Shown here: positions 51,384 to 59,951 of the stretch, in pieces
Layout: every line of letters starts with the position of its first letter
Numbering within the stretch: the stretch's first letter is position 1
Assembly (NCBI RefSeq): GCF_014642275.1
Contig: NZ_BMIM01000003.1
Coordinates: 248,001 to 312,000, forward strand
Origin: Flavobacterium lutivivi
GTDB lineage: Bacteria > Bacteroidota > Bacteroidia > Flavobacteriales > Flavobacteriaceae
Direction of reading: 5' to 3'
Length of the DNA: 64,000 nucleotides
Notes under the pieces: model-generated
What the model saw: the letters and a program-made list of their open reading frames with translations, nothing else
What the model was told of the DNA's origin: nothing
Database searches by the model: none
Made by a program: the position numbers and the translations under genes

Positions 51384-53768
51384 ATGAAAAAACTAAAAAA
51401 AATACTATTCATTTTATTTTCATTAATACTAATAATTGCATTAGGAATATATTTTTATCTCCTTTCAACAAAACCACAATATGAAGGTGAAGTTGCTATA
51501 AAAAACATCTCAAAAAATACCGAAGTTTATTTTGACGAATATGGAATTCCGCACATTTATGCTGAAAACCAAAAAGATGCACAAGTAGTTTTGGGTTATG
51601 TTCATGCGCAAGATAGATTGTGGCAAATGGAACTCATGCGACGAATTGCTGCTGGAAGATTATCAGAGCTTTTTGGGAATAAAGTTTCAAAAACAGATCA
51701 ATTTTTTGTTGCGCTTGGAATTGATGAAAACTCAGAAAAAGCAGTTGCAAGCATTGATAAAAATTCTGAAAGTTATAAACTTTCAATGGCTTATCTCGAC
51801 GGCATTAATCAATATCTCGAAAACGGAAAAACACCTATTGAGTTTACTCTGCTTGGCATCGAAAAAAAACCATTTACACTCAAAGATGTGTATAATATTT
51901 TTGGATTTATGTCTTTTAGCTTTGCTATGGCTCAAAAAACCGATCCATTGTTAACCGACATTCGTGATAATTTAGGTTCAGCTTATTTAAAAGATTTTGG
52001 CTTAGATGGTTCATTGGGAACACAACAATTAAAAAGTTTTAAAGGTGAAGTTTCTAACTATTCCGAAATTTCAAAACAAGTAGCTTCATTGCTTGATACT
52101 TCGCCAGTTCAACCTTTTATTGGAAGTAATTCTTGGGTAATTGGTGGTCAAAAAACAAAATCGGGAAAAGTAATTTTAGCCAATGATCCACACATTGGTT
52201 TTGCGCAACCTTGTACTTGGTATGAAGCACATATTTCTTGTCCAGATTACGAAATTTATGGCTACTATTTGGCTGGAACACCATTTCCGCTTTTAGGTCA
52301 TAATCGTAACTATGCTTATGGATTAACCATGTTTGAAAACGACGATGTTGATTTTTTTAACGAAGAAATTAATCCAAAAAATGCTAATCAGTACAAGTAC
52401 AAAAATGAATTTTTAGATTTTAAAAATCATTCCAAAACCATAAAAGTTAAAGATAGTGCTGCTATTGTTTTAAATTATAAAGAAAGCATTCATGGTCCAA
52501 TTATAAATGAGGTTATGACGGGTTCATATTCTAAAAAACCAACGGCTCTTTCATGGATTTATACCAAAGATAAAAATCAAATTCTCGATGCAGTGTATCA
52601 TTTGTCACATGCAAAAGATGTTACTGATTTTAGAAAAAATTGCGAACTCATTCATGCGCCAGGATTAAATGTGATGTATGGTGATGCAAATGGTAACATT
52701 TCTTGGACTGCAACAGGCAAGTTATATAAAATGCCAAAGAATGTTAATCCAAATTTTATTCTTGATGGAAGTAATAGCGAAGATGATAAAAAAGAATTTC
52801 TAGATTTTTCTAAAAACCCATCAGCTTTAAATCCGAGTTGGAATTATGTGTATTCCTCAAATAATCAACCCGAAGCTGTTGACGGATATTTGTATCCTGG
52901 ATATTATTTGCCAAAAGATAGAGCGCAACGCATTGTAAATTTATTAGAACCAAAAAACAATTGGACTTCTACAGATGTTCAAAAAATGATTTTAGACAAT
53001 ACCTCTTCGAGAAGTTCATTTATTGTAGCAAAAGTTTTAGCTGAAATTTCAACCAAAAATCAATCGGAAACTTTTAAAAAAGCTTATGAAATCTTAGGAA
53101 ACTGGAATGGTTCAAATAATCTAAATGATATTGCGCCAACCATTTACAACAAGTTTTTATATCGATATTTAGAAAATACTTTTGAAGACGAATTGGGTAG
53201 CGAAAAATTCTCGGCAATGCTTTCTACACATTTTGTAAAACAAATGATTGAAAATCAAATATCCAATGAAACTTCAGTTTGGTGGGATAATTTGGCTACC
53301 AAAAACAAAAAAGAAACCCGAAAAGAAATTCTAACAAAATCATTTCTAGAAACTATTTCCGAACTTGAAGAACAATTGGGTAACGACGTTTCAAAATGGA
53401 CTTGGTACAAAGTGCATACTCTTGAACATCAACATCCTATAGGAAAAGTAAAGGCATTAGCACCTTTATTTAACGTAGGAAAATTTGAAGTTGCTGGTAG
53501 TAATGAAGTAATCAATAATTTAATGTTTGGATTTTCTTCAAACGGCAAATATGAAGTAAAAGCTGGACCATCAACTCGAAGAATTATTGATTTTTCTGAT
53601 GTTGAAAATTCGGTTTCAATTTTGCCAACAGGAAATTCTGGAAATCCTATGAGCAAACATTACAACGACCAAGCTAAAATGTATAATGAAGGCAAGTTTC
53701 GAAAAATGAAACTCAATAAAAAGGAGATTATTGAAAGTTCAACTAAATTGGTTTTTGTAGCAAAATAA
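51384..53768 (+). CDS. Penicillin acylase family Ntn-hydrolase
   Basis: 794 aa with an N-terminal membrane anchor (about residues 5-25: ILFILFSLILIIALGIYFYL). Alpha-chain landmarks: VYFDEYGIPHIYAENQKDAQ, LGYVHAQDRLWQMELMRRIA. The autoprocessing site is FIGSNSWVIGG, where Ser248 would become the beta-chain N-terminal nucleophile; ILANDPHIGFAQPCTWYEAH follows. C-terminal YEVKAGPSTRRIIDFSD fits the family. Natural substrates may be N-acyl amides or acyl-homoserine lactones; unknown here. The ATG at 51384 is chosen because an ATT-type earlier start lies in the promoter. Confidence 0.93.
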   Translation: MKKLKKILFILFSLILIIALGIYFYLLSTKPQYEGEVAIKNISKNTEVYFDEYGIPHIYAENQKDAQVVLGYVHAQDRLWQMELMRRIAAGRLSELFGNKVSKTDQFFVALGIDENSEKAVASIDKNSESYKLSMAYLDGINQYLENGKTPIEFTLLGIEKKPFTLKDVYNIFGFMSFSFAMAQKTDPLLTDIRDNLGSAYLKDFGLDGSLGTQQLKSFKGEVSNYSEISKQVASLLDTSPVQPFIGSNSWVIGGQKTKSGKVILANDPHIGFAQPCTWYEAHISCPDYEIYGYYLAGTPFPLLGHNRNYAYGLTMFENDDVDFFNEEINPKNANQYKYKNEFLDFKNHSKTIKVKDSAAIVLNYKESIHGPIINEVMTGSYSKKPTALSWIYTKDKNQILDAVYHLSHAKDVTDFRKNCELIHAPGLNVMYGDANGNISWTATGKLYKMPKNVNPNFILDGSNSEDDKKEFLDFSKNPSALNPSWNYVYSSNNQPEAVDGYLYPGYYLPKDRAQRIVNLLEPKNNWTSTDVQKMILDNTSSRSSFIVAKVLAEISTKNQSETFKKAYEILGNWNGSNNLNDIAPTIYNKFLYRYLENTFEDELGSEKFSAMLSTHFVKQMIENQISNETSVWWDNLATKNKKETRKEILTKSFLETISELEEQLGNDVSKWTWYKVHTLEHQHPIGKVKALAPLFNVGKFEVAGSNEVINNLMFGFSSNGKYEVKAGPSTRRIIDFSDVENSVSILPTGNSGNPMSKHYNDQAKMYNEGKFRKMKLNKKEIIESSTKLVFVAK

Positions 53769-53813
53769 ATTACCGCATCTTTGTAATCGTAAATAATGGT
53801 TAATGAAATGCGT

Positions 53814-53853
53814 TAATTCGTAATTGTTAATTTGTAATTCGTAATTGTTTAAT
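53814..53853 (+). repeat. Two-copy direct repeat before kmo
   Basis: TAATTCGTAATTGTTAAT (53814-53831) is followed at 21-bp period by TAATTCGTAATTGTTTAAT (53835-53853), overlapping the first two bases of the kmo ATG at 53852. Confidence 0.6.
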
Positions 53854-55201
53854 GCAAACTCCCAAAAAAATAGCTGTTGTTGGTTCTGGATTAGTTGGAA
53901 CTTTACTAGCAATTTACCTTAAAAAAAGAGGCCACACAGTTCATATATACGACAGAAGTCCAGATATTAGAAAAATAAATTTCTCTGGTAGATCTATAAA
54001 TCTTGTTTTATCAGATAGAGGAATAAAAGCACTAAAAGATATTGGTCTAGAAGATGAAGTTCTAGGTATTGGTATTCCAGTTGAAAAACGTGCCATTCAC
54101 ACTGGAATTGATACTGTAAACGAACAATTTTATGGTAAAGATGGTGAAGTAATTTATTCGCTCTCGCGAAGTTTACTCAACAAAAAAATGGTTGATTTAG
54201 CTGAACAAGCAGGTGTTGAATTTTTCTTTGAACAAAAAGTTTGGGATGTTGATTTAACCACAGCAACCATTTCCATTGGTGAAACCGAAAGAGGAGAATG
54301 GTTTACTAAAGATTATGATATAACTTTTGGTGCTGATGGTGCTTTTTCTAGAATTCGCCACAGAATGCAACGTCAAAGTATGTTTAATTATTCGCAAGAA
54401 TTTTTGCAAATTGGTTATAAAGAATTAAATATTCCTGCCAATGCTGATGGTACACATAAACTAGACAAAAACGCTTTACACATTTGGCCAAGAGGTAATT
54501 TCATGTTGATGGCGTTAGCAAATCCTGATGGAAGTTTTACCTGTACGCTTTTTATGCCTCATGATGGCGAAAATTCTTTTGAAGAATTAAAGACTAAGGA
54601 ACAATTAGTTGAATTTTTTGCAAAGCATTTTCCTGATACTAAAGAGGTAATTCCAAATCTAGTGGAAGATTTTTTCAAAAATCCTACGAGTTATTTGGTT
54701 ACTATGAAATGTTTTCCATGGACATATAGCGATAAAGTTGCCTTAATTGGCGATGCTTGTCATGCCATTGTGCCTTTTTATGGACACGGAATGAATGCCG
54801 GCTTTGAAGATATTACGGTGCTAAATCAAATGATTGAGAAATATGGTGATGATTGGGCTAATTTGCTCAACGATTATGAAAACTCAAGAAAACCAAATAC
54901 TGATGCTATTGCAGAACTTTCCAGAAGGAATTTTGTAGAAATGAGTTCAAAAACTGCTGATAAAAACTTTTTATTGCAAAAGAAAATCGAAAAATGGTTC
55001 TCAGATAAACATCCAGATAAATGGTTGCCATTATATAGTAGAGTAACATTTAGTTTGCAACCATATAGTGAAGCATTAGCCATAGGTGATTTTCAAAATA
55101 AAATTATGGAAGAAATTTTGATGCTTGACAACATCGAAGAAAAATGGAATTCAGAAGAAGTGGAAAATTTAATTTTAGAAAAACTAAAAACTGACCACTG
55201 A
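53852..55201 (+). CDS. kmo: Kynurenine 3-monooxygenase
   Basis: 449-aa FAD monooxygenase making 3-hydroxykynurenine. Landmarks: IAVVGSGLVGTLLAIYLKKR (FAD-binding GxGxxG), SGRSINLVLSDRGIKAL, SLSRSLLNKKMVDLAE, ITFGADGAFSRIRHRM, and ALIGDACHAIVPFYGHGMNA. C-terminal helices typical of KMO are present. It feeds kynureninase (kynU, 3.7 kb upstream); the separation by an agmatinase-family and a penicillin-acylase-family gene is unusual. The cupin gene converges on it 16 bp away. Confidence 0.95.
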   Translation: MQTPKKIAVVGSGLVGTLLAIYLKKRGHTVHIYDRSPDIRKINFSGRSINLVLSDRGIKALKDIGLEDEVLGIGIPVEKRAIHTGIDTVNEQFYGKDGEVIYSLSRSLLNKKMVDLAEQAGVEFFFEQKVWDVDLTTATISIGETERGEWFTKDYDITFGADGAFSRIRHRMQRQSMFNYSQEFLQIGYKELNIPANADGTHKLDKNALHIWPRGNFMLMALANPDGSFTCTLFMPHDGENSFEELKTKEQLVEFFAKHFPDTKEVIPNLVEDFFKNPTSYLVTMKCFPWTYSDKVALIGDACHAIVPFYGHGMNAGFEDITVLNQMIEKYGDDWANLLNDYENSRKPNTDAIAELSRRNFVEMSSKTADKNFLLQKKIEKWFSDKHPDKWLPLYSRVTFSLQPYSEALAIGDFQNKIMEEILMLDNIEEKWNSEEVENLILEKLKTDH

Positions 55202-55217
55202 TTACTGAGATTGTTTA

Positions 55218-55583
55218 CTAATTCTCCTCTCGATGTACTTTTGTAAAATCGAATGCAGGTTTGCAAATAGCAATATATTCACACGGTTCATCAAACGGAT
55301 TGGAATATTGAACTCTAGTATTGGCTTCAATTTTAATGGATTGTCCAGCTTCTAGAATTACAATTTCGTCTTCAATTATAAATTGTTTTTTACCTGAAAT
55401 TATGAAGGTATACTCTTCAAATTCTGGTGTTTGAAAAGGTTCGCTCCATTTTGGTGGCGCAATCATATGCGCAATAGAAATGTCATTGTTATTGGTTGCA
55501 ACTTTTCCGTGATGTTCCTCAATTAACTTTCCATCAGTTGTTGGAACAATAAAAGGCGATTTTTGAATTAGGTATTTTTTCAT
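55218..55583 (-). CDS. Cupin domain protein
   Basis: 121-aa single-domain cupin. Two cupin motifs are recognisable: EPFQTPEFEEYTFIISGKKQ (Glu-rich metal motif 1, without the usual His pair) and LEAGQSIKIEANTRVQYSNP (motif 2). The lack of His suggests a non-enzymatic or altered metal site. It sits beside the kynurenine pathway genes, so an auxiliary role there is possible but unproven. A dispersed repeat copy lies 16 bp upstream of its start. Confidence 0.82.
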   Translation of the reverse strand: MKKYLIQKSPFIVPTTDGKLIEEHHGKVATNNNDISIAHMIAPPKWSEPFQTPEFEEYTFIISGKKQFIIEDEIVILEAGQSIKIEANTRVQYSNPFDEPCEYIAICKPAFDFTKVHREEN

Positions 55584-55598
55584 ATTTCAATAAGTTTT

Positions 55599-55621
55599 GT
55601 CACACTGAGCGCAGTCGAAGT
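55599..55621 (+). repeat. Dispersed repeat copy upstream of the cupin gene
   Basis: TGTCACACTGAGCGCAGTCG AAG matches the in-frame aroA copy (46961-46983) at 21 of 23 positions and resembles the short GC-rich palindrome-associated repeat I recall from flavobacterial genomes. Confidence 0.75.
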
Positions 55622-55622
55622 A

Positions 55623-55991
55623 CTATTTTCTAAAAATAAAATAAACTGCCAAAACTAAAAAACACATTCCTACAAAATGGTTCCATCTCAAGGTTTCATT
55701 TTTGAAAAATAATAATGAAAAAATCACAAAAATTATCAGTGTAATTACTTCTTGAATAACCTTCAGTTGTAGTAAAGAAAATGGTCCACCATTACCTTGA
55801 TAACCTATTTTATTTGCTGGAACTTGAAAACAATATTCAAATAATGCTAAACCCCAACTAATTAAAACAATAGTAATTAGTCCTGCGTTTTCAAACCATT
55901 TTAGTTCTTTGAATTTCAAATGACCATACCAAGCCAATGTCATAAAAACATTAGATAGTATGAGCAAACCAATTGTTATGTAACTTTTCAT
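55623..55991 (-). CDS. DMT-superfamily membrane protein (DUF486)
   Basis: 122 aa with four transmembrane helices: 4-22, 37-55, about 75-93 and 100-119. DUF486 marks: SNVFMTLAWYGHLKF, FEYCFQVPANKIGYQ, LLQLKVIQEVITLIIFVIFS. The family belongs to the drug/metabolite transporter superfamily in a single-repeat form that would act as a dimer; substrate is unknown. Its ATG shares one base with the stop of the HerA-like gene (TAATG), so the two are co-translated. Confidence 0.9.
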   Translation of the reverse strand: MKSYITIGLLILSNVFMTLAWYGHLKFKELKWFENAGLITIVLISWGLALFEYCFQVPANKIGYQGNGGPFSLLQLKVIQEVITLIIFVIFSLLFFKNETLRWNHFVGMCFLVLAVYFIFRK

Positions 55992-57508
55992 TATTTTTTG
56001 AAGAGTTTTGTCAAAATCCCAAAAACACCTCTAATAAACGAAGCACTTGTCACCACTTTAGTCACCGATTTTCCAATGACTTCGGCAGTACTAGGTTCGT
56101 TGCTTTTTTTCTTTTCTTCTTCTTGAGTTTCTTCCTCTTGAGTTTGTTCTATTGCTTCTTCAATTTTTTTTGAAAGCATTTCATAGGCGCTTTCTCGGTC
56201 TATTTCTTCTTCGTATTTTCTAACTAGTTTAGATTTATTGTTAATTTCTTCAATTTCATTTTCAGTTAGCACATCCATTCTGCTTTCTGGTGCTCGCATC
56301 ATCGTTGCCGCCAATGGGGTTGGAATACCTTTTTCGTTTAATGCTGTTACAAATGCTTCACCAATACCCAAACTGGTTAAAACTTCATCTGTCTTATAAT
56401 AATCAGACAAAGGATAGTTCTCGGCGGTTTGTTTTATAGCTTGTCTATCTTTGGCAGTAAAAGCTCGCAGAGCATGTTGAATTTTTAATCCAAGTTGTGC
56501 TAGAACACTAGCAGGAACATCCATCGGGTTTTGAGTAACAAAATAAACTCCAATTCCTTTGGAACGAACTAGCTTTATAATAGTTTCAATTTGGTCAAGC
56601 AGTGTTTTACTCGCTTCATTGAAGATAAGATGAGCTTCATCTATAAAAAGCACTAATTCTGGTTGGTCAGCATCTCCTTTTTCAGGCATTTTTTGATAAA
56701 TTTCTGCTAAAAGGCTCAACATAAATGTGGAAAAAAGTTTTGGTTTATCTTGAATATCAGTCAATCTTATGATATTTACATAGCCTTTTCCGTTTTCGTC
56801 TATGCGCATCAGGTCTTCTATTTCAAATGATTTTTCACCAAAGAAAATATCGCCACCTTGTTGTTCAAGTTCTATTATTTTTCTTAAAATAATTCCTGTT
56901 GTTGAGGTTGAAATTTTACCATAGCTTTCTTCTATTTCTTCTTTTCCTTCTTCGGTAATATAATTGAGTACTTTTTTGATGTCTTTTAAATCAAGCAAAG
57001 GCATTTTTTTGTCATCACAATATTTAAAAATAACCGCAACTACTCCAGCTTGAGTGTCGTTCAAATCAAGAATTCTTGAAAATAAAACTGGTCCAAATTC
57101 GGTTACCGTTGCACGAAGTCGAACGCCATTTTGTTCAGAAAGCGACATCAATTCAACAGGAAAAGACTGCGGACTGAAAGGAAGGTTAATCTTTGTGTGA
57201 CGTTCTGTTATAAAAGGTTTTTCTTCTCCTTCTTTTGCAATGCCACTAAAGTCACCTTTTATATCCATCATCAGCACTGGAATTCCTTTGGCGGAAAGCT
57301 GTTCTGAAAGCACTTGAATAGTTTTGGTTTTTCCTGTTCCAGTAGCACCAGCAATCAAACCGTGTCGATTAAGTGTTTTCAGAGGTATTTTTACATGTGC
57401 TTCGCCAATTGGTTCATTATTGAGTATCGCAGCACCCAAAACAATACTGTCTCCTTTCGAAGAATATCCTTCATTTATATATGGAATAAAAGTCTCTTTA
57501 GTTTTCAT
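55991..57508 (-). CDS. HerA-like ATPase (DUF853 family)
   Basis: 505 aa. Motor core: Walker A LIAGATGTGKTKTIQVLSEQ, then MMDIKGDFSGIAKEGEE, Walker B PELVLFIDEAHLIFNEASK, and a sensor region IGVYFVTQNPMDVPASVLAQ with LGLKIQHALRAFTAKDRQAIK. A C-terminal acidic coiled region (about 440-480, rich in Glu and Lys) and a hydrophobic tail follow. The family is related to HerA/FtsK hexameric motors; in DUF853 members the substrate is unknown. Without a NurA neighbour, DNA-end processing is not supported. Confidence 0.9.
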   Translation of the reverse strand: MKTKETFIPYINEGYSSKGDSIVLGAAILNNEPIGEAHVKIPLKTLNRHGLIAGATGTGKTKTIQVLSEQLSAKGIPVLMMDIKGDFSGIAKEGEEKPFITERHTKINLPFSPQSFPVELMSLSEQNGVRLRATVTEFGPVLFSRILDLNDTQAGVVAVIFKYCDDKKMPLLDLKDIKKVLNYITEEGKEEIEESYGKISTSTTGIILRKIIELEQQGGDIFFGEKSFEIEDLMRIDENGKGYVNIIRLTDIQDKPKLFSTFMLSLLAEIYQKMPEKGDADQPELVLFIDEAHLIFNEASKTLLDQIETIIKLVRSKGIGVYFVTQNPMDVPASVLAQLGLKIQHALRAFTAKDRQAIKQTAENYPLSDYYKTDEVLTSLGIGEAFVTALNEKGIPTPLAATMMRAPESRMDVLTENEIEEINNKSKLVRKYEEEIDRESAYEMLSKKIEEAIEQTQEEETQEEEKKKSNEPSTAEVIGKSVTKVVTSASFIRGVFGILTKLFKK

Positions 57509-57860
57509 GTGTATTTTTTAAAAAACGACTTGCAATTTATAATTTTTTGAAGCTATTTGCTATTTTATCATCACAAAAATTAAATTTTTTTAGCTAAAAA
57601 AATATTAAAAAAAATATACTAAAACGCAAAGTAGTTGCGTTATATTCAATATAGTTTTCAAAAAACAAAAATTGTTAGGGAAATGTATAAAAATGTTGAA
57701 AATATTTGAAAAATACCAACTATCATTTACGGTTAAGGGAATGTTATTAATATTAAAAAAAGTTTTTTTATTTGAAGTAAAAAATTAAATTTGCTCCTAT
57801 TCAAGTTTTTTTAACAACTAAAACTAATAAAATTATTTAAAACAATTAAAATTTAAAAAA
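57509..57860. other. 352-bp AT-rich gap between herA-like and exbB
   Basis: Very AT-rich divergent intergenic region. Seen: a hairpin AACGCAA/TTGCGTT (57623-57641, loop AGTAG) and the exbB -7 element. The hairpin is not followed by a T tract on either strand near it, so it is not a clear terminator and could be a regulator site. No reading frame or RNA gene was recognised. Confidence 0.6.
57786..57793 (+). promoter_or_regulatory. -7 element of the exbB operon
   Basis: TAAATTTG followed by C, exact consensus, 67 nt before the ATG, giving a long leader. Confidence 0.55.
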
Positions 57861-58682
57861 ATGGCAAACGTAAAAAAAGAAAGCGGTTCAAATGGAGGAA
57901 ATATGTTCTCTGGGATTGTGATTGTATTGTGTATTTTAGTAGGATGGATTATTTGGAACTTCGTGATGGGTGCAGGTTCAAATTTTGAAGGCGGAGTAAA
58001 TACTGGTCATCCTAAACCAGGAAACTATCTAGCAATGGTTTACAAAGGTGGACCAATTGTACCGGTTTTAATGGGATTATTATTGATGGTGGTTGTGTTT
58101 TCTATAGAGCGTTTCTTTGTTATATCAAAGGCTGCCGGAAAAGGAAATTTAGATACTTTCATGAAAAATGTTCAAGGTAGCATTAAACAAGGAAATATTG
58201 ATGATGCAATTTCTGTTTGTGATAAACAACAAGGTTCAGTTGCAAATGCTATTAAAGCTGCTTTAGTAAAATATCAAGAAGTGAAAAAAGAAGGTTTCAC
58301 TAGCGAAGAAGCTACAGAAACTTTACATAAAGAAATTGAAGAAGCTACATCATTAGAAATGCCAATGTTAGAGAAAAACCTAACTATTCTTTCTACTCTT
58401 GTTGCTCTTGGAACACTTGCAGGATTATTAGGAACGGTAACAGGTATGATTAAAGCGTTCGCGGCTTTGGCAACTGCTGGTACTCCAGACCAAGCTCAGC
58501 TAGCAAACGGTATCTCTGAAGCGTTGATCAATACAGCTACAGGTATCTCTACTTCAGCTCTTGCAATTATTACTTACAACTTCTTTACTTCTAAAATTGA
58601 TACATTAACATACTCAATTGACGAAGCTGGTTCTACAATTGTAAACACTTATAGAAAATTCAGAGGAAGTTTAAAATCATAA
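57861..58682 (+). CDS. exbB: ExbB/MotA/TolQ-family proton channel subunit
   Basis: 273 aa with three transmembrane segments: about 17-38, 68-85 and a long C-terminal pair near 175-200 and 225-245. The channel region reads LEKNLTILSTLVALGTLAGL, LGTVTGMIKAFAAL, then ISEALINTATGISTSALAII. It harvests the proton gradient for TonB together with ExbD. It is the first gene of exbB-exbD-exbD-tonB, a layout common in Bacteroidetes and needed for the many TonB-dependent receptors. Confidence 0.94.
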   Translation: MANVKKESGSNGGNMFSGIVIVLCILVGWIIWNFVMGAGSNFEGGVNTGHPKPGNYLAMVYKGGPIVPVLMGLLLMVVVFSIERFFVISKAAGKGNLDTFMKNVQGSIKQGNIDDAISVCDKQQGSVANAIKAALVKYQEVKKEGFTSEEATETLHKEIEEATSLEMPMLEKNLTILSTLVALGTLAGLLGTVTGMIKAFAALATAGTPDQAQLANGISEALINTATGISTSALAIITYNFFTSKIDTLTYSIDEAGSTIVNTYRKFRGSLKS

Positions 58683-58718
58683 TTAGTTAGTATTCTAATT
58701 ATTTAAAAGAAATAGAAT

Positions 58719-59345
58719 ATGGCTAAAGTAAAAATGTCAAAAAAATCTACCTCCATCGACATGACTGCGATGTGTGACGTTGCGTTTCTTTTGCTTACAT
58801 TCTTTATTTTGACCGCTACAGCAAAAACACCTGAGCCGTTGCCAGTGGATACTCCATCATCAACAGTTCAAACCAAGTTGCCCGATTCAGATTTGGCAAC
58901 CATAGTAGTAGGAAAAAAAGAAGGTAAAGAAAAGGTATTCTTCGGTGTGAAAGGTAAAGAAGTGCGTAAAGCAGCACTAGGATATATGGCACAAAAATAT
59001 AAAATGGAATTCACAGATGCAGAGTTAGATCAATTTGCTCTGATTGATGAATTTGGTGTGCCAATGGAAGGATTGAAACAATTGATTGCAATGAAAAACT
59101 CTGATAGAAACAGAGCAGGTGTGCAACCTGGTGTTCCTTGTGATTCAATCAACAATCAATTGAACGATTGGATTTTATACTCTAGAAAAGCAAATATTGA
59201 TGTAAATCAAAAAGAATTACAATTTGCTATAAAAGGAGATGCTAAAGAGATGTATCCTGAGATTAAAAAAATTATGGATATGCTACAGGATCAAAAAATC
59301 AATAACTTTAACCTAGTTACTGGTTTAAGAGGAAGAAATTATTAA
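58719..59345 (+). CDS. exbD: Biopolymer transport protein ExbD (first copy)
   Basis: 208 aa with one N-terminal membrane helix carrying the proton-relay Asp: STSIDMTAMCDVAFLLLTFF (residues about 10-30). A periplasmic domain follows. It is longer than E. coli ExbD (141) because of an extra C-terminal segment, ending FNLVTGLRGRNY. The second ExbD gene follows 13 bp later; two ExbD copies are usual in this phylum. Confidence 0.93.
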   Translation: MAKVKMSKKSTSIDMTAMCDVAFLLLTFFILTATAKTPEPLPVDTPSSTVQTKLPDSDLATIVVGKKEGKEKVFFGVKGKEVRKAALGYMAQKYKMEFTDAELDQFALIDEFGVPMEGLKQLIAMKNSDRNRAGVQPGVPCDSINNQLNDWILYSRKANIDVNQKELQFAIKGDAKEMYPEIKKIMDMLQDQKINNFNLVTGLRGRNY

Positions 59346-59358
59346 AAAATAATACAAA

Positions 59359-59925
59359 ATGGCTGAATTAAATACGGGTGATTCCGGTGGCAAAGGCAAA
59401 GGTGGCAAGGTAAGAAGTAAGAAGTCTGGTGCGAAAGTTGACCTTACTGCCATGGTGGATTTGGCATTCCTTTTGATAACATTCTTTATGTTGACGACGT
59501 CATTATCTAAACCTCAATCGATGGATTTAGGTTTGCCTGATAAGAATAAAGATCCAAATCAGAAAGAAGAGAATATTAATGTTGACCAAAGAAGAACAGT
59601 GACAATTATTTTGGGTGCAAATAACCAAATTAAATGGTTTCACGGGCTTTTAGAAGCTCCAGAACCAAATGGTGCGCCACAAAATTCTACTTATGGTAAA
59701 GAAGGAATTAGAAAAGAACTTTTGAAAAGAGTTGTTTCTGTACCTCAAGTGACTGGAGATAAAGAAAAAGGATTGATTGTAATTATCAAACCTACTAAAA
59801 AAGCTACTTACAGAAATCTTGTTGATATACTAGATGAAATGGCAATTTGCAAAGTTCCTACTTATGCTATAGTAAATGATATACCTCCAGCTGAGCAAAA
59901 GCTGGTTGATGAAATGAATAAATAA
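59359..59925 (+). CDS. exbD: Biopolymer transport protein ExbD (second copy)
   Basis: 188 aa with a Lys-rich N-terminus (GGKGKGGKVRSKKSGAKV) before the membrane helix VDLTAMVDLAFLLITFFMLT with the conserved Asp. The periplasmic part includes KATYRNLVDILDEMAICKVP, matching the ExbD fold. It probably forms a heteromeric ExbD pair with the preceding gene product. Confidence 0.93.
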   Translation: MAELNTGDSGGKGKGGKVRSKKSGAKVDLTAMVDLAFLLITFFMLTTSLSKPQSMDLGLPDKNKDPNQKEENINVDQRRTVTIILGANNQIKWFHGLLEAPEPNGAPQNSTYGKEGIRKELLKRVVSVPQVTGDKEKGLIVIIKPTKKATYRNLVDILDEMAICKVPTYAIVNDIPPAEQKLVDEMNK

Positions 59926-59951
59926 CCTCCATATCTTTAAAATATAAAAAA

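Noticed and set aside
55991-57508. HerA-like ATPase as part of a HerA-based defence system
   Set aside because: No NurA, SIR2 or DUF4297 partner nearby; the neighbour is a DUF486 membrane protein and the sequence fits the housekeeping DUF853 type.
57623-57641. Hairpin AACGCAA/TTGCGTT as a terminator
   Set aside because: It lies between divergent genes and is not followed by a T tract on either strand.
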